NCBI RefSeq assembly: GCF_042654605.1
Contig: NZ_JBHSGT010000015.1
Span: 1-37,462 of the forward strand
Source: Enterococcus_I eurekensis
GTDB taxonomy: Bacteria > Bacillota > Bacilli > Lactobacillales > Enterococcaceae
Reading direction: 5' to 3'
Length of the DNA: 37,462 nt
Shown: positions 25,436-34,178 of the stretch, piece after piece
How positions within the stretch are numbered: position 1 is the stretch's first letter
Layout of the letters: each line of letters begins with the position of its first letter
Translations under genes and position numbers: made by a program
Notes under the pieces: model-generated
Told to the model about the DNA's origin: nothing
Seen by the model: the letters and a program-made list of their open reading frames with translations, nothing else
Databases searched by the model: none

Positions 25436-26602
25436 TTATTTTTTCACTTCATAGCAATAAACTTTTAAGTAATCCCCTTCTGGGAAAGTTGCAATTGTCG
25501 CAAAATCACTTGGTAAAGCATAAGATTTTACTTTTTTATAAGAGACACCTTTAGCTAAAAAGGCTTCTTCGATCATTTGTTTGAATTGTTTTGGCGAAAC
25601 ATTTGCCGCATTCGTTGAAGCAATGATCATTCCATTTTGATTTAATAAATTGACACTATCTTCTATTAATTCACCATAATTTTTGGCCACACTAAATGTT
25701 TTCTTTTTATTACGAGCAAAACTCGGTGGATCTAAAACAACGAGATCAAACGTTAAATGTTTACGTTTTGCATATTTGAAATATTCGAACGTGTCCATCA
25801 CATGAATATTTTGGGTTTCTGGATCCACCCCATTGACACTAAACTGTTCCTTCGTTTTCGGCACACTCCGTTTCGCTAAATCGACACTCGTCGTTTGTAA
25901 AGCACCGCCCATCGCTGCCGCAACTGAAAATGCGCCGGTATAACTAAACATATTCAAGACCGTTTTACCACTTGCTAAACCGTCAACCAATGCCCCACGG
26001 ACTTCTTTTTGGTCTAAGAAAATACCGGTCATCAAGCCTTCATTCATATAAGTAGCATAATTAATCCCATTTTCTTGAACAATTAATGGTTCACTTGCAG
26101 TTTGACCGTATAAAAGTTGGCTTTCAGGTAACTGACTTTCAAAACGAACTTTTTCATACGCCCCTAAAACTTCGGGAAAGACCTTTTGAAACGCTTGGAT
26201 GATTGTTGCTTTTTTTCCATAAAGTGTATCATTATACCAAGAAAAAACGGCATAATCTTGATACAAGTCAATAATCAACCCACCTAGGCCATCGCCTTCG
26301 CCATTAAATAAGCGAAAAGCGGTTGTTGTTTGATCTTGATAATAAACTTGTCGATTCATTTTGGCTTTTTGGAAAAGCCTGACAAAAAAATTTTCGTCAA
26401 TCGCTTGCTTTTTATCACTTAAAACCCAGCCAAGGCCTTTGTTTTGTTTACCTAAATAACCCATTGCTAAAAAATCGCCCTGTGGTGAAGTTAATTCTAC
26501 CCAGTCAGTCGTCATTTCTCCTTTGGCTAAATCTTCTTTTTGAATCAACGGATAGCCTTGGCGAACTTTTTTACTCCCTTGAGTTGTTAGTTGTATTTTC
26601 AT
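25436..26602 (-). CDS. Class I SAM-dependent rRNA methyltransferase, RlmI-like
   Basis: A 388-residue protein with an N-terminal PUA RNA-binding domain (about 1-80), a central domain with FRLFNGEGDGLGGLIIDLY, and a C-terminal Rossmann methyltransferase: SAM motif VLNMFSYTGAFSVAAAMGG, then VVLDPPSFARNKK. This is the RlmI/YwbD architecture, which modifies 23S rRNA; the exact target base in Bacillota is not certain. AGGGGA precedes the ATG by five bases. First gene of the likely operon with aroD and ebsC. A weak promoter (TCGAAA, 16 bases, TAAGAT; 26641-26668 reverse) lies upstream. Confidence 0.9.
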   Translation of the reverse strand: MKIQLTTQGSKKVRQGYPLIQKEDLAKGEMTTDWVELTSPQGDFLAMGYLGKQNKGLGWVLSDKKQAIDENFFVRLFQKAKMNRQVYYQDQTTTAFRLFNGEGDGLGGLIIDLYQDYAVFSWYNDTLYGKKATIIQAFQKVFPEVLGAYEKVRFESQLPESQLLYGQTASEPLIVQENGINYATYMNEGLMTGIFLDQKEVRGALVDGLASGKTVLNMFSYTGAFSVAAAMGGALQTTSVDLAKRSVPKTKEQFSVNGVDPETQNIHVMDTFEYFKYAKRKHLTFDLVVLDPPSFARNKKKTFSVAKNYGELIEDSVNLLNQNGMIIASTNAANVSPKQFKQMIEEAFLAKGVSYKKVKSYALPSDFATIATFPEGDYLKVYCYEVKK

Positions 26603-26725
26603 TTAATCCCCTACTTTTGTTATGCTTTATCTTTTCTTTCATCTTAACATAGCTAGCGCGCTTTTCGATAGTAGCAAAGAGCATCTTGTAAAAGTTCTTT
26701 TCCTCACATTTTTAGTCGCATAACT

Positions 26726-26755
26726 AAAGAAACGATTAAAATACCTCGTTTCTTT
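26726..26755. repeat. Perfect 10-base inverted repeat upstream of ltaS
   Basis: AAAGAAACGA (26726-26735) and TCGTTTCTTT (26746-26755) flank a 10-base centre. The arms match those of the terminator at 13505-13547, but here no gene ends nearby and no T run follows on either strand. It lies 10 bases upstream of the ltaS -35 box. Confidence 0.7.
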
Positions 26756-26765
26756 CTCACCTTAG

Positions 26766-26794
26766 TTGACACTTATTTAGACTATTAGTAAAAT
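26766..26794 (+). promoter_or_regulatory. Promoter of ltaS
   Basis: A perfect TTGACA (26766-26771), a 17-base spacer and TAAAAT (26789-26794). The transcript should begin near 26801, which bears on the choice of ltaS start. Confidence 0.85.
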
Positions 26795-26850
26795 GTTAGG
26801 GACGATTGAAAATATTTTCATCGAGTTTCAAGAAAGAGAGGACTTTTCCT

Positions 26851-29019
26851 TTGAAAAATGTAAAAAAATCCAACCTTTTAAATACACGCCTAGGCTTCTT
26901 CAGTTTACTAGCTATTTTATTTTGGGCCAAAAATATCTTTTCTTATTTTACTGTATTTAATTTGGGCATTGAAAGCCCATTTCAGTATTTTATTTTACTG
27001 ATTAATCCAATTGCAACAACACTATTTTTACTGGCAATTTCTTTATACGTCAGACGTACGAAACCTTTTTACGTGACAATTATGATTATCTACTCTTTAA
27101 TAAGTATTCTCTTGTTCGCGAACGCTCTTTATTACCGTGAATTCACTGACTTTATTACTGTGAATACCATCCTTGGTGCCGGTAAAGTAACAGGTGGTTT
27201 AGGTAGTAGTACATTAAACTTACTAGAACCCATTGACGTTCTTTATCTAATTGATATTTTTGCCATTGTTTACTCCCTTGCTCGTAAGAAAATTAAATTG
27301 GACACCAACCCAATTCGTGCACGTGTGGCAATCGCTTTTACAACTGCATCAATTATGATTTTTTCAGGTAATTTGTTCTTAGCAGAAACCGATCGTTCTG
27401 GTTTATTAACTCGAACATTTTCACGTGATTACTTAGTTAAGTATTTAGGTCTTAACGCTTTTACTGCCTACGATGCGGTCCAAACCTATAATACAAACCA
27501 AGTTCGAGCCGAGGCAAGTCCGAATGACATGAATGAAGTTTCTGAGTATGTCAAAGAACACCATGCTGCGCCAAATGAAGATTACTTCGGTCTAGCAAAA
27601 GGAAAAAACGTGATTTATATTCACTTGGAAAGTACGCAGCAGTTTTTAATTGATTACAAATTAAAAGATGAAAATGGCGTTGAACATGAAGTCATGCCAT
27701 TTGTTAATTCCTTATTCCATTCGGATAGTACTTTCAGCTTCGACAACTTTTTCCATCAAGTCAAAGCTGGTAAAACAAGCGATGCCGAAACCTTAATGGA
27801 AACTTCTTTATTCGGCCTAAACCAAGGCGCTTTCTTTGCGCAACTTGGTGGTAAAAATACTTTTGAAGCGGCACCACATATTTTATCGCAAGAAGCTGGT
27901 TACTCAAGTGCTGTCTTCCATGGTAACTCAAAAACATTCTGGAATCGCAATGAAACATATACCCATTTCGGATATGAAAATTTCTTTGATGCTTCATATT
28001 ATGATGTCAATGAATCCAATTCATTCCAATATGGTTTACATGATAAACCATTCTTTGAACAATCTGTTCAATATCTAGAACATATGCAACAGCCGTTTTA
28101 CTCAAAATTCATTGCTGTATCAAACCATTACCCCTATGCCGAATTCACTAATGAAGATGCTGGGTTCCCAATGGCTAATACTTCTGATAGTACGATTAAC
28201 GGTTATTTTGCAACAGCTAACTACTTGGACAAAGCCGTTGAAGAATTCTTCACTTACTTAAAAAAAGTTGGTCTTTATGAAAATTCAGTCTTTGTTTTAT
28301 ACGGTGACCACTATGGTATATCTAATGGCCGTAACAATACACTAGCAGAATTAGTTGGTAAAACAAGTGATACTTGGACTGATTTTGATAATGCACAAAT
28401 GCAACGTGTACCTTACATGATTCACGTACCTGGTCAAACAAAAGGCGGGATCAATCACACTTACGGTGGTCAAGTTGATGCTTTACCAACCTTGCTACAC
28501 TTACTTGGTATCGATACAAGCAACTACATTCAATTAGGCCAAGACCTTTTCTCTGATGAAAAAGAAGAACTAGTTGCCTTCCGTGACGGTTCATTCATGT
28601 CACCTAAATACACTTATTACGGTGGTGTCCTTTACGATAACGAAACACAAGCAGTTGCCCAAGATTTGACCGAAGAAGAAACGCGACATGTTGAACAGAT
28701 GCATGAACGAGTAAGTCGTCAATTAGATACTTCTGATCAAATTAACAATGGTGATTTGTTACGCTTTTATACTGGCAGTAACATTGACCCAGTGAATCCT
28801 GAAGCCTTTTCTTATAAAGATAGCTTAACTCGATTACAAGATTTGGAAAAAGCTTTAGGGAAAGACTCAACTTCGCTTTACTCAAAGAATAACAATCAAT
28901 CCACAGTTGATCAGTATCAGACACAATCTTATCAAGAATATGCAGCTCCTAGTACGGGGGATTCTGTAGATGAGGCGACTAATGATACACCAGTAACTGA
29001 AGCTGTAACAAATGAATAA
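26851..29019 (+). CDS. ltaS: Lipoteichoic acid synthase, LtaS family
   Basis: Polymerises glycerol phosphate from phosphatidylglycerol onto a glycolipid anchor, releasing diacylglycerol, at the outer face of the membrane. Five helices fill about residues 14-185, then an extracellular sulfatase-like domain: metal ligand Glu260 (IHLESTQ), nucleophile Thr309 (GKTSDAE), and Asp486-His487 (YGDHYG). A hydrophilic tail of about 60 residues rich in Ser, Thr, Gln and Asn ends the protein. Start: TTG at 26851 (722 residues) with GAGAGG nine bases upstream. The frame also has a TTG at 26806, but that lies only about five bases from the predicted transcript start, so the shorter form is preferred. A UUCG-loop terminator follows. 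Confidence 0.92.
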   Translation: MKNVKKSNLLNTRLGFFSLLAILFWAKNIFSYFTVFNLGIESPFQYFILLINPIATTLFLLAISLYVRRTKPFYVTIMIIYSLISILLFANALYYREFTDFITVNTILGAGKVTGGLGSSTLNLLEPIDVLYLIDIFAIVYSLARKKIKLDTNPIRARVAIAFTTASIMIFSGNLFLAETDRSGLLTRTFSRDYLVKYLGLNAFTAYDAVQTYNTNQVRAEASPNDMNEVSEYVKEHHAAPNEDYFGLAKGKNVIYIHLESTQQFLIDYKLKDENGVEHEVMPFVNSLFHSDSTFSFDNFFHQVKAGKTSDAETLMETSLFGLNQGAFFAQLGGKNTFEAAPHILSQEAGYSSAVFHGNSKTFWNRNETYTHFGYENFFDASYYDVNESNSFQYGLHDKPFFEQSVQYLEHMQQPFYSKFIAVSNHYPYAEFTNEDAGFPMANTSDSTINGYFATANYLDKAVEEFFTYLKKVGLYENSVFVLYGDHYGISNGRNNTLAELVGKTSDTWTDFDNAQMQRVPYMIHVPGQTKGGINHTYGGQVDALPTLLHLLGIDTSNYIQLGQDLFSDEKEELVAFRDGSFMSPKYTYYGGVLYDNETQAVAQDLTEEETRHVEQMHERVSRQLDTSDQINNGDLLRFYTGSNIDPVNPEAFSYKDSLTRLQDLEKALGKDSTSLYSKNNNQSTVDQYQTQSYQEYAAPSTGDSVDEATNDTPVTEAVTNE

Positions 29020-29022
29020 GCC

Positions 29023-29062
29023 AAAAAAAAGAGAATTTCTTCGGAAATTCTCTTTTTTTTTA
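29023..29062 (+). terminator. UUCG-loop terminator of ltaS
   Basis: A long perfect stem (29023-29039 with 29044-29060) closes a C(UUCG)G tetraloop and is followed by T's. It lies four bases after the ltaS stop. Confidence 0.95.
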
Positions 29063-29132
29063 TCCACACTTCATAATTCCTTCAAATTCTTTCATTATGA
29101 TAAAAGAAAATAGAAGGAGGTGTCCTTAGGTA

Positions 29133-29831
29133 TTGGCTAAATTCAAAAAGCAATCAATTCGGTCTTTTAGTTTGCATTCACTATTTTTTATTGGGTTAAT
29201 TCTTTTGTTTTGCATTTATTTTATACTAAACACGCTAATTCTTTCATTAGATAGCGTAAAAATAAGTGACGAGTCACTTTCTCCGATTGTAGACGAATTA
29301 TTAGCAAGCTATACTCAAATGAAAGGACACTTATTAATTACGCTTTCTATTGCATTTTTTGGATTTTTCATCTACCAACAATGGCTAAATAAAAAAACAA
29401 TTGAAAAAATACGCCAACAATCAACCAAACGTACAATTGTTCGTCAGCGCTTGTTGGATAATAGCTTTTTATTCGGTGTGGCGCTACTAACAATTTTTTT
29501 AACACTCTTACTTTTTCCGTCGATTTATCAAGATACTATCATTCAGACCCATAGTTCCTTGGCAAGCCATTCAGCTAAAATCACTAATCTTTTGAAAAGT
29601 ACATTAGTTGAATCCTCATCGAACCATATCGTGCTACGTTTTACGACTATGCAACAAGTTTTTGAACACCTTTTTTATTTTTCACCAGAAAAATGGACTC
29701 GCCTTTTCTGTAAAAGCTTCTTAAAGTCAGGTCTCTCATTTTCAGTTTTACTAATTAGTATCAATAGCTTAGTAACCATGAGCCATCTTTTCTGGCTTGC
29801 ACACCGAGAAAAAACCAAGCCTTCAATTTAA
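29133..29831 (+). CDS. Membrane protein of unknown family, four predicted helices
   Basis: I do not recognise this 232-residue protein. It has a basic N-terminus (AKFKKQSIR), hydrophobic helices at about 14-38, 66-85, 110-132 and 200-223, a basic cytoplasmic-looking loop at 86-107 (NKKTIEKIRQQSTKRTIVRQR), and an outer segment at 133-199 rich in Ser and Thr. The start is TTG at 29133: a strong AAGGAGG ends 12 bases upstream, slightly far, but an in-frame stop at 29127 leaves no other nearby start. No clear promoter was found. It lies between ltaS and a two-component system and overlaps the convergent kinase gene by four bases. Confidence 0.7.
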   Translation: MAKFKKQSIRSFSLHSLFFIGLILLFCIYFILNTLILSLDSVKISDESLSPIVDELLASYTQMKGHLLITLSIAFFGFFIYQQWLNKKTIEKIRQQSTKRTIVRQRLLDNSFLFGVALLTIFLTLLLFPSIYQDTIIQTHSSLASHSAKITNLLKSTLVESSSNHIVLRFTTMQQVFEHLFYFSPEKWTRLFCKSFLKSGLSFSVLLISINSLVTMSHLFWLAHREKTKPSI

Positions 29832-29848
29832 GAGGGCTTGGTTTTTTC
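29808..29848. terminator. Bidirectional terminator inside two convergent coding ends
   Basis: GAAAAAACCAAGCC (29808-29821) pairs perfectly with GGCTTGGTTTTTTC (29835-29848) around 13 bases. Both arms are coding: the left arm is in the membrane-protein gene and the right arm in the kinase gene, and both stop codons lie in the loop. Confidence 0.93.
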
Positions 29849-31300
29849 ATTTATTTCAGCTAGATCGACATCTGGGAAGTGAATCGTAAAGGTCGTACCT
29901 TTTCCGATTTCACTTGTTACTTCAATTCGTCCATTATGTAAAAGAACGAGTTGTTGGACAATCGGTAAGCCTAATCCTGATTCACCAAACTTACGATTTT
30001 TACGTGAAGGATCTGCCTTATAATAGCGATCCCAAATATTCACTAAATCTTCCTCTGTCATTCCAATTCCAGTATCTGAAATAGAAATAATTGTTTCTAA
30101 ATGGCCTTTTTCTAGTCTGACACGTACTTCACCATTTTCAGTAAACTGAAGCGCATTTTGTAAAATGTTGACGACGATTTGGACAAAGCGGTCATAATCA
30201 GCAAAAACTTCAACGGGTTCTTCCGTCTCTAAAATTAATTGGTTATTCGAGCTTTCTGCTTTATTTTTTAACTGAATAAATAATTGACGAAACGTTTCCG
30301 TCCCATCGAATTTTTTTATAACCATTGAAATTTGATTGGTCCGAATTTTTTCGTAGTCTAGATTTTCACTAATTAAACGAATTAAGCGTTCTGTTTCATT
30401 TTTCATTAAACGAATCGCATTTTCTTTTTGATTTTCTGGAATCATTTGATGTTGGAATCCTTCTAACAAACCATTAATCGTAGTTAGTGGTGTTCGCATC
30501 TCGTGGGATGCATCAGCCATAAATTGTTTTCGGCGTTCTTCTTGTCGATCAATTTCCTCATGTGATTCTTTTAGTGACACGGTCATTTTATTAAAATCTT
30601 CGGCCAACTCATCAAATTCATCGCGGTGATGAACCGGTAATATACTATCAAAATTTCCGTTGGCAACTTCTTTCGTCGCCTTCTTCATTCGATTAATCCG
30701 GTGAACTTGGAAACTAGCAAAACCATAACTGACAACTATCGCAAAAATGCCAGATAAAGCAAAACCTTTGAGTAAGTTGACTGAAAATTCACTAACGGTA
30801 TCTTGAATATTTTGCGCCGGCTGTGTGACAATTAATGCGCCAAAAAATCGACTATTCAAATTAAATGGAACAAAGGCGTAAGCCGTTGGTTCTTTCTCAC
30901 CATAAATATTTTTTTCAGAAGTCAGTTGTTGTCTTTCGCCAGCTTGTAGACTTTCCCATGATTCACTAGGCAGCTGAAATTTAATTGGAACCGTATTATT
31001 TTTAGGATACGTCACTTCGCCTTGATTATTGACAAAAATAAAGTTGACCCCTTGTTGATTTAACATCGTTTCTGATATGCGTAGTGAACGCGAGATAATT
31101 AAATCCCAATCATTCAAATCCGAGGTTGTACTTAGTTCTTCAGAAATTTTCGAAACGGCATCTGCATAACCAAATAATTGTCGATAATTATTCGTTTCAA
31201 TTGATTGCTTGGTTAATTGCGTAAACGCCACTCCTGAAGTAATTAAGGTGACAAAAATGACAAACCAAAAGGCTAAAAGTTGCTGGTATAAATAACGCAT
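29828..31300 (-). CDS. Sensor histidine kinase (HAMP, HisKA, HATPase)
   Basis: A 490-residue membrane kinase. First helix at about 8-28, an extracytoplasmic region of about 145 residues, second helix at 176-196, then HAMP (to about 250), the HisKA box with His266 in DASHEMRTPLTTINGLLEGF, and the ATPase with NILQNALQFTE (N box), ISDTGIGM (G1), WDRYYKADPS and GESGLGLPIV (G2). Partner of the response regulator upstream; its ATG overlaps that gene's stop (TAATG). From memory E. faecalis has a similar pair near its ltaS homologue, but I cannot assign a name or signal. Its last six residues equal those of the convergent membrane protein. Confidence 0.9.
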   Translation of the reverse strand: MRYLYQQLLAFWFVIFVTLITSGVAFTQLTKQSIETNNYRQLFGYADAVSKISEELSTTSDLNDWDLIISRSLRISETMLNQQGVNFIFVNNQGEVTYPKNNTVPIKFQLPSESWESLQAGERQQLTSEKNIYGEKEPTAYAFVPFNLNSRFFGALIVTQPAQNIQDTVSEFSVNLLKGFALSGIFAIVVSYGFASFQVHRINRMKKATKEVANGNFDSILPVHHRDEFDELAEDFNKMTVSLKESHEEIDRQEERRKQFMADASHEMRTPLTTINGLLEGFQHQMIPENQKENAIRLMKNETERLIRLISENLDYEKIRTNQISMVIKKFDGTETFRQLFIQLKNKAESSNNQLILETEEPVEVFADYDRFVQIVVNILQNALQFTENGEVRVRLEKGHLETIISISDTGIGMTEEDLVNIWDRYYKADPSRKNRKFGESGLGLPIVQQLVLLHNGRIEVTSEIGKGTTFTIHFPDVDLAEINEKTKPS

Positions 31301-32016
31301 TAGGCAACACCTGAATCATCAAATTTGTATCCTACTCCCCAAACGGTTTGGATCACTTGCGGACCCACTTTCTCAATTTTTTGACGTAATTTTTTGATAT
31401 GCGCATCAACTGTTCGTTCATCACCAAAATATTGGTAATCCCAAACTAATTCCAACAATTGCTCTCTTGAGAACACTTGACGCGGTTTTTTAGCTAATGT
31501 ATAAAGTAAATCAAATTCTTTAGGTGTTAACCCTTCAATTAGCTCTTCATCTAAATAGGCCTCACGTGTTTTCGTATTCATTTTAAAATGTTGCGTTTCA
31601 ATATCAAAAGACAAATCATCGGTTTTATCAGCGACCGATGCTTCAATAATCTCGCTACGGCGATACAACGCTTTAATTCGAGCAATTAGTGTAATCGGGC
31701 TGAAAGGTTTCGTTACGTAGTCATCTGCGCCCATTTCAAGTCCAATCACTTGATCACTTTCGGAGTCACGGGCAGTCAACATAATAATCGGAACTGTCTT
31801 AGAAACTTTACGAATTTCGCGTGCGACCATCATCCCATCTAAACTTGGTAAATTCAAATCAAGCGTAATCATATCCCATTCTTTAGGACTCGCTAAAAAT
31901 GCATCTAGCCCTTCTCTACCATCAAACTTAAAGGTTGCATCCCAGCCTTCATTTAAAAAAAACATTTGCATCATTTCTGAGACTGACTCATTATCTTCAA
32001 TCATTAATAATTTCAT
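31300..32016 (-). CDS. OmpR-family response regulator
   Basis: A 238-residue transcription regulator, partner of the downstream kinase. Receiver domain with Glu7-Asp8, phospho-acceptor Asp53 in TLDLNLPSLDG, Thr81 and Lys103 (TKPFSP). The effector domain, from about 135, is the winged helix (EGLTPKEFDLLYTLAKKP, DERTVDAHIKKLRQKIE, TVWGVGYKFD). GAGGTG precedes the ATG by about six bases. First gene of the pair, with a good promoter just upstream. Its position beside ltaS and the lipid-kinase cluster makes envelope genes plausible targets, which is an inference from context only. Confidence 0.92.
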   Translation of the reverse strand: MKLLMIEDNESVSEMMQMFFLNEGWDATFKFDGREGLDAFLASPKEWDMITLDLNLPSLDGMMVAREIRKVSKTVPIIMLTARDSESDQVIGLEMGADDYVTKPFSPITLIARIKALYRRSEIIEASVADKTDDLSFDIETQHFKMNTKTREAYLDEELIEGLTPKEFDLLYTLAKKPRQVFSREQLLELVWDYQYFGDERTVDAHIKKLRQKIEKVGPQVIQTVWGVGYKFDDSGVA

Positions 32017-32051
32017 ATTTGCACCTCATTTTACTCTTCTTTCTGATTTTA

Positions 32052-32080
32052 AGTATACTAGACTTATGGGAAACCACCAA
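32052..32080 (-). promoter_or_regulatory. Promoter of the second two-component system
   Basis: Reverse strand TTGGTG (32075-32080), a 17-base spacer and TATACT (32052-32057). The start would be near 32045, about 29 bases before the ATG. Confidence 0.65.
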
Positions 32081-32132
32081 GTTATTCCCTATTTTTTTGA
32101 AAAAGATTTGATATTTCTTCATACCTTTTAAT

Positions 32133-32172
32133 AAAAAAAGAAAACAACTCTTATTTTTTAGTTGCTTTCTTT
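32133..32172 (-). terminator. Terminator of the lipid-kinase/DUF4298/DUF697 cluster
   Basis: Read leftward, AAAGAAAGCAACT pairs with AGTTGTTTTCTTT (one mismatch) around a short loop, and T's follow (32133-32139). It lies eight bases after the DUF697 gene. Confidence 0.75.
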
Positions 32173-32180
32173 CATCTTAA

Positions 32181-32843
32181 TTATTTTACTTTTTTTAAAA
32201 GTTGGAAAAGCGACTTAAATTGTCCCCTAAAAGACGTTAATTCTTGAAATAAGTCTTCTCCATCATTTAACATTTTAACCGTTACCCAACCGAGCGCCTC
32301 TGTAATCACACTTGCAACTGTTGCATTAACGGCGGCACCTGCTACCGTTCCAACCGCTGGGATTATCTTCATTATATTTCCAACCGCACTTTTACCGAGA
32401 CCCACTACAATCAATTCTTTCGACATACTTTTAGCTAAACTTTTAGTCCACGATTGGCCAAATATTTTATGCAATCGCGCCATCATCGTGATTTGTACAG
32501 GCACTAATAAGATAGCATCAGAAAAAGGAATCGGCGAACAACCGATAATCGCTGCAGTCAGTGAAGCTGCATGGATAGTACGATGGCATTTTTTACGTAC
32601 CTCTTCATCAACACCTGTTAAAAATTCATCAAAAACGCCATTAAATTGCTTTTTACTTTGTACGACAATTGCTTCTGTTTGGTCTTTAGATTTTTGGTAC
32701 GTATTAGACACGGCATTCGCTGTTTTTTGTGGTAAACGACCTAAAACTTCAGTAAAAAACGATTCGAACTCTTGTTTATCTAACTGTTCATCTAAAGATG
32801 TTGGTTTTTTTAAATTTTGCTTTTTGTAAAATATTTTCCGCAT
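32181..32843 (-). CDS. DUF697 (YcjF-like) membrane-associated protein
   Basis: A 220-residue protein. The first 85 residues are charged and probably helical. From about 86 the hydrophobic part begins with HAASLTAAIIGCSPIPFSDAILLVPVQITMM, the pattern of DUF697/YcjF proteins, followed by a Gly/Ala-rich hydrophobic stretch (IIPAVGTVAGAAVNATVASVITEALG). These families are linked to dynamin-like or GTPase-associated membrane functions in other bacteria, but no specific role is known. It follows the DUF4298 gene after 50 bases and ends before a terminator. Confidence in the family is moderate to good; function is open. Confidence 0.78.
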   Translation of the reverse strand: MRKIFYKKQNLKKPTSLDEQLDKQEFESFFTEVLGRLPQKTANAVSNTYQKSKDQTEAIVVQSKKQFNGVFDEFLTGVDEEVRKKCHRTIHAASLTAAIIGCSPIPFSDAILLVPVQITMMARLHKIFGQSWTKSLAKSMSKELIVVGLGKSAVGNIMKIIPAVGTVAGAAVNATVASVITEALGWVTVKMLNDGEDLFQELTSFRGQFKSLFQLLKKVK

Positions 32844-32893
32844 GTTGACGCTCCTTTATTCACTCAAACTAACCTATCGACGATTCACCCTTA

Positions 32894-33193
32894 TTATTTA
32901 AAAAACGTTGTTCCAATTTCTAACATGCGTAAAGCTTGTTCTCTGTAATCCGCATAGAGATTATATATAGCATCCTCTGAAAGTACGCCTCGATGAATTC
33001 GCTCAGGAATCAAACCTTGATTTTCTTTTTCTAAATCTTGTTCTCTTTGTTCAGAAGCATAATAACTCATTAATGCCTTGAATTGCTCACCGTTTTCTTC
33101 AAAAAAATCGAGGAGCTGTATTAATTCTTGAAGTTTTTCATCATGCGTATTTAGTATCTGTTCATATTTGATTAGATGTCTGTACTCGCTCAT
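32894..33193 (-). CDS. DUF4298 family protein
   Basis: A 99-residue soluble, strongly charged and probably all-helical protein. The C-terminal RGVLSEDAIYNLYADYREQALRMLEIG is the characteristic part of DUF4298, whose function is unknown. No signal peptide or membrane segment. GAGGTAG lies just before the ATG. It is 21 bases after the lipid-kinase gene and 50 bases before the DUF697 gene, so the three likely form one transcript. Confidence 0.8.
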   Translation of the reverse strand: MSEYRHLIKYEQILNTHDEKLQELIQLLDFFEENGEQFKALMSYYASEQREQDLEKENQGLIPERIHRGVLSEDAIYNLYADYREQALRMLEIGTTFFK

Positions 33194-33214
33194 TCTACCT
33201 CACTCCACTTTTTA

Positions 33215-34120
33215 TTATTCATCAATTGTCTCTCCCTTATAAACGGTTAGATGGGATGGTAAAATTTCAACTTCGATGGGTAAAGCATCCCCTTCATCGC
33301 CATCAATATTAGTCGTTAATGATTCATTTGGATTAACTAACGAAAGCCGTAACTCTTTAAAGGTCAGATAAACTATATTTTCAGTTGAATCTTGCACGCC
33401 CTTCAGTAGGTCAGGAAGACTTTTAACCGTATCAACTAATGATTGATCTTTTAAATAGATTAGATGCAACGAGCCATCATTGACTTTCGCTTCTGGCAAT
33501 AAATGTTCAAAACCACCAATTGAGTTTGTTAGCCCAATCAAAATCGTACTACTTTTAATTTCTTTTTCTTGGTTATCAATCGTTAAATGAAATAAATGAG
33601 ATTCTGTATTAAGTAACTCTTTCATGCCTGAAATAAAATAGGCAAACTTTCCAAGTTTGGTTTTATCCTCACTATCAACATCATTAATTGCTTCCGGAAT
33701 TGTCCCAACAGCGACAACATTCATGAAATAATCTTGATTGATTTTTCCGACATCTAACATTGTTGTTTGATCTAATGAAAAGTTTTTAATAGCCTCTTTA
33801 GGATCAAGTGGAATGGATAATGCTCGAGCCAAATCATTTACCGTTCCTAGTGGGAAAAAACCAAACTTGGGACGATATTCCTGCTCCGAAAGACCACTAA
33901 TTCCCTCATTAACAGTCCCATCGCCGCCCATTACAATCACACTATCATATTGTTCTAGGGCAGCTTCTCTTGCAAATTTTTTTGCATCACCGCTTTTTTG
34001 GGTATATCGAATTTGCACGGTATCAAAAAATTGTTCCAACTTTTCTTTCGCCAACGCTTCGTACTCTTTAGCTTTTTCACCACCAGAACTTGGGTTAATA
34101 ATTAAAACGACTTTTTTCAT
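33215..34120 (-). CDS. Diacylglycerol/lipid kinase family protein (DgkB/YegS-like)
   Basis: A 301-residue lipid kinase. The N-terminus VVLIINPSSGG and the nucleotide loop MGGDGTVNEGISGL (GGDG at 65-68) define the DAGK catalytic family; LGTVNDLARAL follows. The C-terminal half is the beta-sandwich with NIDGDEG. In Bacillota, DgkB phosphorylates diacylglycerol left by lipoteichoic acid synthesis and returns it to phospholipid synthesis, a role that would suit the nearby ltaS; paralogues with other substrates exist, so no symbol is given. The start at 34120 follows TTGGAGGCG; a frame eleven codons longer begins before that site. First gene of a three-gene cluster. Confidence 0.88.
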   Translation of the reverse strand: MKKVVLIINPSSGGEKAKEYEALAKEKLEQFFDTVQIRYTQKSGDAKKFAREAALEQYDSVIVMGGDGTVNEGISGLSEQEYRPKFGFFPLGTVNDLARALSIPLDPKEAIKNFSLDQTTMLDVGKINQDYFMNVVAVGTIPEAINDVDSEDKTKLGKFAYFISGMKELLNTESHLFHLTIDNQEKEIKSSTILIGLTNSIGGFEHLLPEAKVNDGSLHLIYLKDQSLVDTVKSLPDLLKGVQDSTENIVYLTFKELRLSLVNPNESLTTNIDGDEGDALPIEVEILPSHLTVYKGETIDE

Positions 34121-34178
34121 TGACTGACGCCTCCAATATAAGTTTTTCGCCATCTATTCAATAAGATAACTAATCTCT

